Source: Leucaena leucocephala (Eukaryota > Streptophyta > Magnoliopsida > Fabales > Fabaceae). Taken from it: a DNA stretch of 64,000 bases. The position numbers and the translations under genes were made by a program. Below are positions 1-11,239 of this stretch, piece by piece. How positions within the stretch are numbered: position 1 is the first letter of the stretch; each line of letters begins with the position of its first letter. The notes below the pieces were generated by a model. It ran no database searches and was not told the origin of the DNA. It saw nothing but the letters and a program-made list of their open reading frames with translations. The DNA lies in assembly GCA_037074615.1 (NCBI GenBank), contig CM073535.1, forward strand, positions 2,294,001 to 2,358,000, given 5' to 3'.

Positions 1-602
1 CAGCAAGCTCTTCAACACCCTTAAGCATTAAAGCACGAGCCTCCACACCAAATTTGATGTCTTTGGCCGCATAATTTCTTCTCCAACTCAAACTACTTCC
101 AATCTACGGTAGGCCACAAGGATAACACAGATTAAATGTAAGTTAAGTGTGAAAAGGATTTATTTTGCAAACATATAATAAAATTTGAAATGTTATTCAG
201 TGAGTACTGCACCACCTCTTGGCTGATGCTCCTAGCAATCCTGAAATCAAAAGAAAATTAAATTAATTTAAGTTAAGCCATGTCAACGTTTATTACTTGC
301 GTCGTAATTCAACTAAAGGGATTGTTGATCCCAAATGATCAACAAATAAGCGAAACAAGTCACAGGATATAAGATACATTTCCACACAAAGACCAAAAAT
401 AAAAAGCCTAATTCCAGTTCACATATTTTAGTGAGTGGGGCGGGAAACCAATTTCACACATCAGGAAGTTACGGTTTTTGGACGGCATGTGGCATGGAAA
501 AGTTCAAAACTTCGAAGGTAGAATCGCATACTTAGCGAAATGGTCGTTTAGAGTTTAGACTTACCGAGCTTTGGAGGCTAGGCTAGAAGCAAAGCGATAC
601 AT
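1..602 (-). CDS. CPN60: Mitochondrial chaperonin CPN60 (HSP60), 5' part only
   Basis: Group I chaperonin of the mitochondrial matrix, which folds imported proteins in an ATP-dependent double ring. Three exons are visible on the minus strand: 602-565, 240-216 and 103-1, and the gene continues past the left edge. Exon 1 starts with ATG at 602 and encodes MYRFASSLASKAR, a basic, Ser/Ala-rich start typical of the plant mitochondrial HSP60 transit peptide. Exon 2 adds RIARSISQE. Exon 3 encodes RRNYAAKDIKFGVEARALML, the conserved start of the mature protein. Phases fit (38 + 25 = 63 nt). The exon 2 donor (GAG|GTGGTG) is a weak match, so that junction is the least certain. The apical and ATPase domains lie outside the window. 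The mitochondrial rather than plastid form is inferred from the MYRFAS start. Confidence 0.93.
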
Positions 603-1440
603 GATGAGAATGGAGAGTAATGAGAAATAGATAGAAACTGAAGGATGGGAAAGGCAGCAAAGAGGAACGAGGAGACTGGTAGCAGAACAATGTCATGCAG
701 TACAACAGCTAAATAGAACAGAGAGGAGGAGAAAGGGCCTGCCTTTTCAAGAGAAGGGAAGGCTCTAGAAGAAGCGCCTGCTAGGTTTAGGGTTTTGTGC
801 CCCAAGTTTAAAACCATACTCTGTTCGAAAGCGTCAAATTTTTTTCTTTTTAACTTTTAAACCGGAGATTTTCATTGCCTAGAGAGGATGAGTAATTATT
901 ATTACTATAAGGTTTACAAATTTTTAAAACTTAGAATAATTTATTATCATTATAAATCAAGTTAAAATTTTAAAATATTATAAAATAATTAATAAGATTA
1001 TTAATTAATTATATAAATTTAAATTTTTTTAAAAAATTAAAATGAGAATATTAATTAAAATTATTGATTATTGATTGAGAGTTATAGATAAAAGAGTTAT
1101 AAATATTGAATTACTTTTGTTTATTAGGTGGAAAATCATTGAACCTGTTCCACATCTCAACCCGAAAAAATCACCCGAATGACCGAATCCATATACACAA
1201 GCCCGCAAAGTCGGCCACGTTGTACCCTTCTCTTTTATATTAATATTAAAATTAATTAATAATTAATAATAACTTCTGTAAAAGGGATCAAGGAAATTTC
1301 GGGAACTCCCATAGCGGGACACAATCCACAGCAGCGCACTCCCTCTAAGGGTAAATTGCAACCATACTCGATCTCCCCTGCCTTATTCCTCAGAATCGGT
1401 GGCTTCAGAATCACATTGAGACCATCGCAAAGGATCAAAG
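603..1440. promoter_or_regulatory. Shared upstream region of CPN60 and NDUFA13
   Basis: About 840 bp separate the start codons of two divergent genes that both encode mitochondrial proteins. The middle (about 830-1110) is extremely AT-rich. The stretch nearest NDUFA13 (about 1290-1440) is more balanced and is partly repeated ahead of the NDUFA13 pseudogene, so it probably holds that gene's 5' UTR. I could not pick a convincing TATA box for either gene. A shared bidirectional promoter is an inference from layout only. Confidence 0.5.
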
Positions 1441-3530
1441 ATGACGGAGGCAATGATAAGGAAGAAGCCCGGCATGGCCAGCGTGAAGGACATGCCTGTC
1501 CTTCAAGATGGTCCTCCTCCCGGAGGATTCGCCCCGGTCCGATTCGCTCGCCGAATCCCAAACAAAGGTCCCAGCGCCATGGCCATCTTCCTCACCGCGT
1601 TTGGTGCTTTCTCTTGGGGAATGTACCAGGTGGGCCAGGGCAACAAGGTCCGAAGGTCAGCTCTCCATCGCTCTTCCGGTGAATTTTGATCTGTTTTCCA
1701 ATTTTCGATCTGTCATTTTTTTGTTTTATGAAATTAGAAATTCGTTTAGTTATGTTATCTTTGTAATGGAATTTTATATATGGGAAGACTGGATTTTCAT
1801 CAATTTTAACAATATGAAATATGCATTTCAACTGCTTGAAGGCTACAGAGTTGGCGTATAGTAGACATGCTGATGCAAAAGACTCATCCCAAAAAAAAGG
1901 ATGATCATAAAATGACGTAGCATCTTTCTGCAAAAGTGCTTTTAAATTTTGGTGTAGAGACGTTAGGTTTCGTTCAATAGTGATGCATAGGATTCTGATA
2001 ATAGTCTAGAAATAGATGAAAATGAGTAGAAACCATTTACACAGATGGAAACAATGAAAATCATGTATTCATTCATAGACTTTGAAACCTTGACAGAACG
2101 GCACTACTATGGTATATTTATTCTGATGCATGATATGGGTGAGGCTCTGATGGTTAGTATGAACTTTCTTAAGATTTATTTGAGTATGATGTGGCTTTAA
2201 GCATATTCTTTATGGGGCATCTCTTTAATTCTTTGTGGTCATGTGTGACACATTTCCCTCGTAAGGTTTAAACTATTTGGATAAAGGGCATGATTAGTTT
2301 GGAAAAATAATTTTTGGTTAAGCACTTTCTTAAGATTTATTTGAGCATGCTGTGGTTTAAGCTGTTGTCTATCTTTTTACTAATAATGAAGCTACATTTT
2401 TTTTTGAGGACGCTTCTCTTGGAGCATTTTACTATTAAAAGCTGTTGAGTACTTTCAGAAGAAAAACCTTAAGTTATTACGTAGTTGCTGTGACTGTCAA
2501 AAATATGTACTATGTGAAGAACTTTAAGTTCTCTTAAAAATCTAATAATATTCCTTTTAAATTTGAAAGCTGCACATTTCATCTAAGAAACATGAATGTT
2601 GACATGAAGCTTTCTGTTCCCTTCAGTTTTAGGTGCTAGATTATTCTAGTTCATTCCACTCTAAAATTGTTGGTTCATGTTTTTATCATATGATTAACAG
2701 CGAGGTTGAGTGTGACAACCCTGCCTTTTTCTTCCTCTAGTTATAGATTATAGATATTGAGATTAGCTGGTTGTCTACACAATTTACTATACAAGTATTT
2801 GTATGAGATAAAGTCCTTGAGGAATTGAGGTTCGGCAGGCCTGATACAACACCCACAGAATATTGAGCCATCTAGATATAATAGTTGGTTCCCACAAAGC
2901 CAGAGCTTCAATTTGGTAGGTTTGAATATGATCGTCGCTTGCCTAGCATTAGACATTATTCTAACCATCCGTTTGCAGTTTAAAAAGAATTTCTTGAGAG
3001 CTGTTATTTGCCTCCCATTTTGACTTCATAGGTGATTTTACTGTGGTCTTTTCCGTTGCCTCATGAGTCAGGAGTTTCTCTTCTGTTGTTTAAGGACAAA
3101 AGGGGGATAGGGGCTGTGCAGAAATACCTGTCCATATATGCGTATGTGCGTGTGTCAATGTGATGCATTGGACTTCAGTTTTTTCCTTAAAACTGATTAT
3201 CCAAACATTTTAATTTCTAGGGCAATAAAAGAGGAAAAATATGCAGCTCGCTGTGCGATACTGCCTGTTCTTCAAGCTGAAGAGGATGAAAGGTATGTGA
3301 AATGTTTCTTGGTATCAGGATGATCTATGATGAAGAAAAATTTGTTGTGTTGGGCGCTAAAGATTTGTCTGCTTTATTTCTCTAGATTTGTTAGGGAGTG
3401 GAAAAAATATCTCGAGTACGAGGCAGAAGTAATGAAGGATGTGCCCGGTTGGAAAGTAGGTGAAAGTGTCTACAACTCCGGGAGATGGGTGCCCCCATCA
3501 AGTGGCGAGCTGCGTCCTGAAGTATGGTGA
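1441..3530 (+). CDS. NDUFA13: NADH dehydrogenase 1 alpha subcomplex subunit 13 (GRIM-19)
   Basis: Accessory subunit of mitochondrial complex I in the inner membrane (the B16.6/GRIM-19 family). Three exons, 1441-1655, 3221-3292 and 3386-3530, join in phase to 432 nt, giving 143 residues, the family's usual length. The N-terminus MTEAMIRKKPGMASVKDMPV, the PPPGGFAPVR motif and one membrane segment (about residues 45-64, ending GMYQVGQGNK) are typical of plants. Later exons encode EEKYAARCAILPVLQAEEDE and the C-terminal PGWKVGESVYNSGRWVPP followed by GELRPEVW. All junctions are GT..AG. Intron 1 is long (1,565 bp). A degraded tandem copy lies about 0.7 kb downstream. I see no damage in this copy. 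Confidence 0.96.
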
Positions 3531-4222
3531 AAATGCTTTTTAAGGCACCACCATCTAGAGTTGGTCTATTGGATGCTGTTTTCTACATGGTACTTGTTCC
3601 TGTTTCTAAATCCAATAATGTATCTGGAATTCTTGTAATTGCTGTTCAGAATGCTATGACGTCAAATGTTTATTTCAGTATATGATGGCATGGAGATTTG
3701 AACCTTAAGCGTGGTTGAACAATCCGAACCATTTAATTTGAATTGTGTTTATGGTGACACATCGGCCCTAATATAAGTTGGGTAAGTAAACCTCTTTGCC
3801 GAGCGTAATTGTAAGGGCAAATAGCCTGGGAAGAATGTGTTGACGATATAAGGAGCGAGGAATGCTGCAGTCTTACATTCTTATGGGTTGATTGAGAGGA
3901 CGGGTTTACGGGTTTATGTGGGTTAATTATCCAAATTATTTGTTGCCCCGCCTTATATCGTGTGGGTTTCTATAAATTTAATATAAAATAAAATAAATAT
4001 TGAATTAATACTATTAAAAAATCATATAAATATTAATAATTAGATATTTATTAATAATAATTTCCGTTCCAATTTTTAAAAAGAAGAGAATTCTGGAAAT
4101 CATAGCGGCAGTCGACAGACAATTCCCGTGCGTGGACCACCGCGTTTTTGGGCGAATCGCAATACTCGATCTCCTCTGCCTTATTTTCAGAATCACATTG
4201 AAACCCGCCGAGGATCAAAAAG

Positions 4223-4945
4223 ATGAGGGAGGCAATGAAAAGGAAGAAGCTCGGCATGGCCAACCTGGAAGGACATGCTAGCCTTTTAAGATGTCCTCCC
4301 CGCGGAGGATTCGCGCGGGTCCGATGTGCTCGCCGAAACTCAAACAAAGGTCCCAGCGCCATGGCCATATTCCTCACTGCGTTCGGCGCTTTCTCGTTGG
4401 GAATGTACCTGGTTGGCCAGGGCATCAACACCTGAGGTCAGCTCTCAATCGCACTTCCTGTGAATTGTGAATTCTGATTTTGGATTTTACAAGCATTGTT
4501 TGTATACTCTATTTCTTTTGTTCTTTGAAATTAGAAAATTGATCCGTTGCGTTTCGCCTCACGAGTCAGGAATTTCTCTTCTGTTCGGTTGGTTCTCAGT
4601 TTTCCCTTAAAACTGATTTATCTGGACACTTGAATTTGTCTAGGGCAGGAAAATTATGATGCTCCTTGTTCCATACTGCCCGATCTTCAATCTGGAGAAG
4701 ATGAAAGGTATGTAAGTGAGATGTTTCTTCTTACCAAGTTATCTATGATGAAGAAAAATTTGTTAGGCAGTAAACATTTCTCTGTTTTCCTCTCTAGGTT
4801 TTTTACGGTGGAAAAAACATCTCGAGTACGAGGTAGAAATGATGAGAGATGTATCTGGTTGAGATTTGAGAAGTTGATTAGGGTCTATGACTCCGAGAGA
4901 TGATTAACCCCAGAAAGTGGCCAGCTGCGTCCTCAAGTATGGTGC
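4223..4945 (+). pseudogene. Tandem NDUFA13 pseudogene
   Basis: Decayed copy of the upstream NDUFA13 gene that still has the same exon-intron pattern: exon 1 at 4223-4436, exon 2 at about 4644-4707, exon 3 at about 4798-4943. Exon 1 keeps a readable frame ending GPSAMAIFLTAFGAFSLGMY, but a TGA sits just before the donor. Exon 2 is frame-shifted with an early stop. Exon 3 has TGA within the region matching the conserved PGWKVGE segment. Because introns and the flanking 5' and 3' untranslated sequence are copied too, this is a DNA-level tandem duplication and not a retrocopy. Intron 1 has shrunk from 1,565 bp to about 207 bp, keeping both ends. The CPN60 gene was not copied along with it. Confidence 0.9.
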
Positions 4946-7518
4946 CAATGTAGTGATGTTCGTGTTTGTAAGTTCAATAATGTATCTGTAATTCTTTTAA
5001 TTGCTATTCACAATGCTATGATGCAAATCTGCCCAATGTATATTTTGAATTTGAATCGGGTGGTGTTTAATGTATGTAGGCCTTCAAGTGTTTAATGTGC
5101 TCAGTGGTGTTTAATGGGAAGACTGAATAGAATAGAATGCAGATCACACTGAACCCATTGATATGATACTGAGAGTATTTTAAATAAATTCAACTTTTTA
5201 TATATAAATTAAATACAAATAAGAGTGAAATGGCCGAAATTTCTTCAATTGTTTTTTCTAATTTGGGTTCTCCATCCTCATTCTTTTTTATCCTTTCTCA
5301 AGTCATTGTTAAAAAAGTAAAATATTTTACTATTTAAAATATTTTTAATCTTAAAAAATATTATTTTATTATTTTAGTTATCTTATTGTTTAAGAAGAAG
5401 AGAGATTTTATTCTATTTTTAAAGTTTAACCCTTTTTTAAAAAAAATATATATAGAAAAAACGTAAATTTCAAATTCAAAGCACAATAAAAACCAAACGG
5501 TTTACAATTAATCAAATTCAAAGTAGTAGCTAATCAAAATTATTTAAATTAAAAAAGAATGCCTGATTAACAAAGTAGTCCCTTCAATTTTAAAGGGAAT
5601 ACACGGCCAAACTTACAAGATAGAGTATATATACTCACCCCAATTTTAAAAGTAGAAATCACACAACTAATTTATAAAAAATTAGAAAACCACTTATTAA
5701 TAAAAAAATTATAATAAACAGGGATAATTTAAAATAATTATAAACTTAAGATAACAAAATAAATCAAGGTTTTACGTTTAAAATAAAAAAAAAAAAGTTT
5801 TTTCAACTATTTCCTATATTTTTTAGACTTAAAAAAAGAAAGTGTGTGTATTGTCACGATGGTTTGATTTGCCAACTACTACTACATATACATATACGTC
5901 ATCAAATCTGAGTCATTTGAACTAGTCCCAAGTAAATGCGATATTATTGGAGTTTTTATATCATATATAGACTTTCATCGCTTTACATATAAAAATGAAT
6001 CACTGAGGAAATAATAAGATGTTTATACAACATGATTAATCAAGTTTAATATATTAATTTTATAAATGTGTAAATTTAATTATTAATTTTTATTTTTATA
6101 TATGTTTAACATCGCATCCAATTTTTGACAGATTACTTTCTTTGCCATTAATCTGATTGAGCACTAGTCAAATGCCGAATAAGGATTTTTTAAGGAAAAA
6201 ATGCGCCATTTTTTAAGCCACTGCACACGTTTTTATCTATTTATAGAGTTAACTTTCATATCTTATTGTAATTATCTCCTCTGCTTCTCCTTGTTGCCTC
6301 AGCTTCCTCTTCTAATTATTTATCCTTGTAAGACTGTGTCTGTTCATGCATATGACCCGTCCCTTCTCTTTTACTGAATAAACATGATCGCTTCTGAGAA
6401 GAGGTTTGTCTTGTCTCTTTTTTTGTTCTTCACGAATTTTCTTAATGATTCTAACTCTCTGTTATTTTAATTATTTTCTGATTTCTTTTATAGATTAATA
6501 TGTGACCTGTCTTCGAGATTTTAGAAGAATGACTCGTACTCTGAATTTACACCGTTGCAACGCTGGCGAGGTATTTGATTTCGATTAAGGATTTTGGTGT
6601 TTTTTAAGTTATTATTTTCCGTGCTACCGACAGACGACAGTTCACAAATTTTGAGAAGTATGTGACTCACGTATCTATTGTCATAGAGTCATCAATGAAT
6701 ACATTTTACTTACTCGTATATTCTATCATACTCCCTTCTATCTATATTATGAACATATTTACTTCACTGATTCTTATGATCTTACATGGGCTGAACTTTG
6801 TTTTTTTAGTCCTACACATGCATTAAATATACCCATTAAAATGCTACAACCTTTAGTATTTTTTATAAACAAAAAAAATAATAATATCAAATAGATTGAA
6901 GTATTAATTAAAATCAATAAATATGTTAGAAAAATAATTTTTTTCAGACATTCTTATTTATGGGGATGATTGGTGAGATAAAGAATGAGTAAGAAGAGAT
7001 GAGAAAGAATAAGTGATAAAAATATAAAAAAGATATGTAATTATTGGAGGGTAAAGATGGAAATAATGTATAAAATTTTTAGATAAATATAATTTATTAT
7101 TTATAAATAGGATCACGAATATTATCATAAGATATCTAAATCATTTTCTAATGGACATTGGTTCTTTTGTAATGGAGTCAGTTAGGTAGGGGGCTATAGA
7201 ATGAGACCTGGAGCATATACTCAAAGTGTCGGATTCTAACACACTGATCTTATTTCAGTTCTTAGCAGAATATAAAACCCTTACGGCTAAACTATGATTA
7301 TTGTTTATGTTTTGTTTCTTGTAGGAGGTTGTTGATGCTGATATGTTATTTCGTTTTCAATGACAGAGACAGGTTTGGACAAGGTCACATGAAACAAGGT
7401 GGCGCAGTCCTTAATAAAAACTAATTATTACTGCTAGATATAACTGAAGCGAACCAGAGTGTAATAAGTTGGTGGCGTCACAACAATATTACTTCTTCTT
7501 GTTGTGTCTTTGGTGAGG
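4946..7518. other. AT-rich intergenic region
   Basis: No coding sequence is supported here. The first 100 bp still resemble the NDUFA13 3' UTR (a diverged copy of the CAATAATGTATCTG segment). The rest is AT-rich with many A and T runs. Around 6300-6570 there is pyrimidine-rich sequence with a possible acceptor, but no frame on either side supports an exon. The last part presumably holds the old promoter of the GT47 pseudogene. Confidence 0.6.
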
Positions 7519-9018
7519 ATGTGGAAGTTCAACAAATTACGCTCTGCTCTTCTTCTCTCTGCCTTGGCCGCCATTGTTGTTGCATTTGCTGCTCTTGATC
7601 ATTCAGAAGCTCCAAAAGGCTTAGTCTCTCGTTTCCATCTCTCGGCTTCTTCACCTTTTTCCTGGTTTACTCCATTGGCTTCTCCCTTCCACAATGTATG
7701 TGTGTGTATATTATTTATCCTTTTCTTGTTTCTTTCTTTCTTGTTTTCTTGAATTTATTATTACTAATATGGGTGTCTGTGTGTCTGTGTTTCTGCAGAA
7801 TCCTAAAGAGAGTATTGACAATCAGTATGTGGTGAAGAGAACAGAGGAAGGAGACAGAAAACTGGAGAGGCTTGAAGGTGAGCTCGCCACGGCTAGAGTT
7901 TTAATCAGAGAAGCCTTTAGTTGTACGCCTAACGACACAAAAGCTTCACTTCAAGATTCATATGATGTTCCTCAAGGAAACATTTACAGAAAATCCTCTG
8001 CTTTTCACAGGTACGGCCAACTTGATATATTTATTAATCTGATGAAGATCCCGATAAGAAATTCCGATGTATATGTCTAAACTTCAAAGAAAAGAAGCTT
8101 TATTCTTTCAAGAAAATGAAAGAAAATAATTCATACTACACAGAAATGTCGGTGTTAATAGTTACCATTTAAAACAGAAAAAGACTTGCATGTTCTTATC
8201 ATATTCTCTAATCAACACGTGATAATCTTAATGTTTCCAGTAAACAAGTGTACTTTAGTTTAATGCCTTAGAGAATAAGTATGTTACAGCAGTACATTAG
8301 TGCCTATCATAATTAATTTCCTTTGATAATTGAACCGTGTAGGAGTTACCTGTTAATGGAGAAGCTCTTCAAAATCTATGTGTACGAAGAGGGAGAGCCG
8401 CCATTATTTCACTATGCCCCTGCAAGGACATATACTCCATGGAAGGAGTCTTCATAAACTCGCTGGAGATGAATAAGCAGTTTCAGACTCAGAATCCAGA
8501 CGAAGCACACGTCTACTTCCTTCCCTTCAGTGTTGTGATGATCCTTCAGCACCTGTTCCATCCTGTGATTCGAGACAAAGCTGTTCTGGGTAGAACTATT
8601 GGGGATTATGTCCAAATTATATCCCATAAATACCCTTTTTGGAACAGAAGTTATGGAGCTGACCATTTCATGCTTTCTTGCCATTACTTTGCCCTAGTGG
8701 GTATGAAGTGGCAAGCCCAAGGATTGTTGAAGCCATGTATGCAGAGTGTGTGCCTGTCATAATCTCCCAGCACTATGTTCTTCCTTTCAGTGATGTTCTG
8801 AACTGGTATGCCTTCTCTGTTCAGATCTCAGTGAGTGAAATACCAAGGCTTAAGGAAATCTTGATGGGTATTTCTCATGAACAGTATTTGACAATGCAAG
8901 AGAATGTTAAGAAGGTTCAAAGACATTTTGTAGTAAACTTTCCTCCAAGAGATATGATGTGTTCCACATGATTATTCATTCAATCTGGCTTAGAAGGTTG
9001 AATGTGTGTGTGAAGTGA
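7519..9018 (+). pseudogene. Broken GT47 (exostosin-type) glycosyltransferase
   Basis: Resembles the plant GT47 exostosin family, Golgi type II enzymes thought to build cell-wall polysaccharides. Exon 1 (7519-7695) starts with ATG and encodes a hydrophobic anchor (LLLSALAAIVVAFAAL). Exon 2 is 7799-8010 and exon 3 starts at 8343, with good splice sites and phases. Lesions: a G seems lost near 8416, shifting HYGPCKDIYSMEG out of frame; about 105 residues of the catalytic core are missing at about 8690, where SCH of the usual SCHDWGP runs straight into the late CPSGYEVASPRIVEA motif; and one base is lost near 8950, just before the YDVFHMIIHSIWLRR tail. Sequence between the lesions is well preserved, so decay is recent, or the single-base lesions are consensus errors. 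The missing core makes it non-functional in either case. The acceptor sugar cannot be deduced. Confidence 0.88.
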
Positions 9019-9438
9019 CAATTAATTTTGTACGTGTAGGAAAAGAATTTCAGATAGAGATTTTTCTTTTTTATGGGTAAACAGATTAAGATGATTAATT
9101 GCAACCTCCTAATGAAGAATGATTAAATGCATCATATCAAACATTCAGTCCACTAATTACTATTCTTGATAAAAAAATTACAGTTTGGTGTCGCTGTTCC
9201 AAGAAGAGAATTTCAAATATTTGGTTTTCCAACTTTATTTTTATAGAACTGCATATGAAAACAAGTCAATTATTATGAAATTATTTGTTTAATTGGACTT
9301 TCTCTTTCATTTTCAATGATGTATGCCTTTACTCGTTTTTGAAAATTCAAACTTGCAAGAGATGACTCACACCATAAAGACACGTATAAAACCCGCCCAA
9401 GACCTTTCTCCGTAGTCCTTTATTTCTTGAATTTAGCC

Positions 9439-9600
9439 ATGGATGAAGTGAAGTTACTGGGATTCTGGGCAAGTCCGTAGGTTCTCAGGGTAATATGGGC
9501 TCTGAAGCTAAAATGAGTGAAATTTGAATACATAGAAGAAGACCTTTCAAACAAGAGCGAACTGCTTTGGAAGTCCAATCCAGTGCACAAGAAAGTCCCT
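9439..9600 (+). pseudogene. 5' fragment of a tau glutathione S-transferase
   Basis: About 54 codons matching the start of the tau GST at 15239: MDEVKLLGFWASP, then an in-frame TAG, then RVIWALKLK, another stop, then EYIEEDLSNKSELLWKSNP and VHKKVP. The match ends abruptly at about 9600, exactly where the GC-rich repeat sequence begins. The rest of the thioredoxin-like domain and the whole second exon are missing. It is a dead fragment of a local paralog, cut by insertion of or recombination with the adjacent repeat. Confidence 0.85.
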
Positions 9601-9608
9601 TGGTACCC

Positions 9609-10360
9609 TGCCCAAAAAATATATAGGCTGTATTTTATAACCCGATACCCGACCCTGCCCAGTAAAAACTTTAACAATTTTGGACAGGGCATTAGCGGGC
9701 TGGGCATAGGCAGGCTGGGCATGCTCAAGCGTAATATCATGCTCATGTTATGAAAAAAATCTGCAATTATGAACTTATAAAATAATACTATATTCATGTG
9801 TCTTCAAGAGTTAAATAATATCTATAATCCACTAAGAATAAGAAAACAAAGATAATAATTAAAATCTTGAGATCCATTACATATAAAAAATAAGCGTTAA
9901 AATCTAAATAGTTTATAATTACAACTTTGTATCAATCTCCCCAATATTGACAAAGATAAAGTATCTAAAAAATAAAATAAATAATTATAATTTGTAATAT
10001 AATCATATGATAATTAATAAAGTTAAAAAGAAGAAGAAAAAATTAGTATAGTTATAAATATTAAAAGATACAATTTACCTACTTAATTACTTATATTTTT
10101 AAAATTACCTTTTAGTCACCAGTAGCTATCATATTCTCCCTTCTAAGATGGATAAAAAATAAAAAAAATAAAAGAATAGGTGCTCATGGGCAGGGCAGGG
10201 CAGGGCAGCCCCTATACTCGGTGTCCAGCCCGAAAAATACATAGGCTGTATTTTGCAGCCCGATGCCTGGCCCTGCCCTATATTTATCGGGCTGGGTAGG
10301 GCATTTTTATTGCGAGTTGGGCATGGCATACTGGGCCGCAGGCTTGTGTGCACAGCCCTA
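9609..10360. repeat. GC-rich direct repeat pair with a hAT-like right end
   Basis: Two similar segments of about 115 bp lie in the same orientation at 9609-9730 and 10227-10340, an offset of 618 bp. Both contain AGGCTGTATTTT, then CCCGAT, a CCCTGCCC block and GGGCTGGG repeats. AT-rich DNA lies between them, ending in (GGGCA)n at about 10188-10207. The right edge, CTTGTGTGCACAGCCCTA (ends 10360), reads on the other strand as TAGGGCTGTGCACA, a form common at hAT element ends. No matching left end was found. Best reading: remains of a non-autonomous DNA element, possibly two nested copies. Confidence 0.5.
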
Positions 10361-10602
10361 TAAAATACTCACTCATCTTTTAAAAAATAGACTTTTTCCA
10401 ATACCACCCAATATTTTGAATTTTTTTAAAATAGAATTTAATATCATAAAATAATTTTTAATTCATTCAATAATCTAAAATATTTTTTTAATATCACTTA
10501 GCATCTAATATATAATATAGCAAAATATTTTTTCGAACAGTCTACTAAACAAATCTTTATTTCATCCAGATACTATTAAAAAAAAGTTGATAAATATAAT
10601 AT

Positions 10603-11231
10603 TAGGATTGAGTAATGGGTGGGGTAGGCTGACCTGATAGTCAGCCTGTGCCCCACCCATTTATTTTTTTCCCGTATCTCAATTCATTTAAGCCCATATT
10701 AAACGGGCTGAGCTAAACCTGTTTGAGTTCTAATAGGCATGGATAGCCTGTTTATAAAAAATAAAAATATTTTTTTTATTTAAATCTATTTGAAGTTCTA
10801 ATAACAATGAAAATAAAACAATAATATTATATACATGATATAATTATTCATCCTAAAATTAGAAAATAAAATATCATAATAATATCTATAAATTTATAAC
10901 AACACAATCCACAATACTTACATAATCTTAATTATTCAATTAGATTATGATTATACATAATTTACATTATATTTACTTGTGATAGTTGTAGATATAATTA
11001 CACATACCTCTATAAAATAAATTTAAAAAATTATATTAGTATATAATAAAAATAAATTTAAATAAATATAATATAATAAATTAATAAAAAAATATATGGA
11101 CGGGCTACAGGCTGCTCAATGGTCAGCCTGTAACATGTTCATATAATTTACTATTTGAACCTGTTTAAACTTATTCCTTATAAATCTATTTTAGATAAGT
11201 TTAAGGTAGATTTATGGATTGCTCATCCCTA
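10603..11231. mobile_element. Non-autonomous hAT-type element (MITE-like), 629 bp
   Basis: The left end TAGGATTGAGTAAT and the inverted right end TAGGGATGAGCAAT match at 11 of 14 positions. Flanks are TATAATAT (10595-10602) and CATGATAT (11232-11239), a degenerate 8-bp target duplication (6 of 8), the length typical of hAT elements. Just inside each end is a hairpin: GGGTGGGGTAGGCTGAC with its near-perfect complement at about 10615-10663, and CTACAGGCTG with CAGCCTGTA at about 11105-11133. The interior is almost pure A/T with no coding capacity. The hAT assignment rests on end sequence and duplication length. Confidence 0.65.
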
Positions 11232-11239
11232 CATGATAT

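Noticed and set aside
2741..2968. 75-residue minus-strand frame inside NDUFA13 intron 1
   Set aside because: No recognisable domain, lies inside an intron, and no splice or promoter signals support it.
6300..6600. Possible upstream exon of the GT47 gene
   Set aside because: A CTTTTATAG acceptor-like site exists, but flanking frames are short and unlike GT47 N-termini; the ATG at 7519 already gives the membrane anchor.
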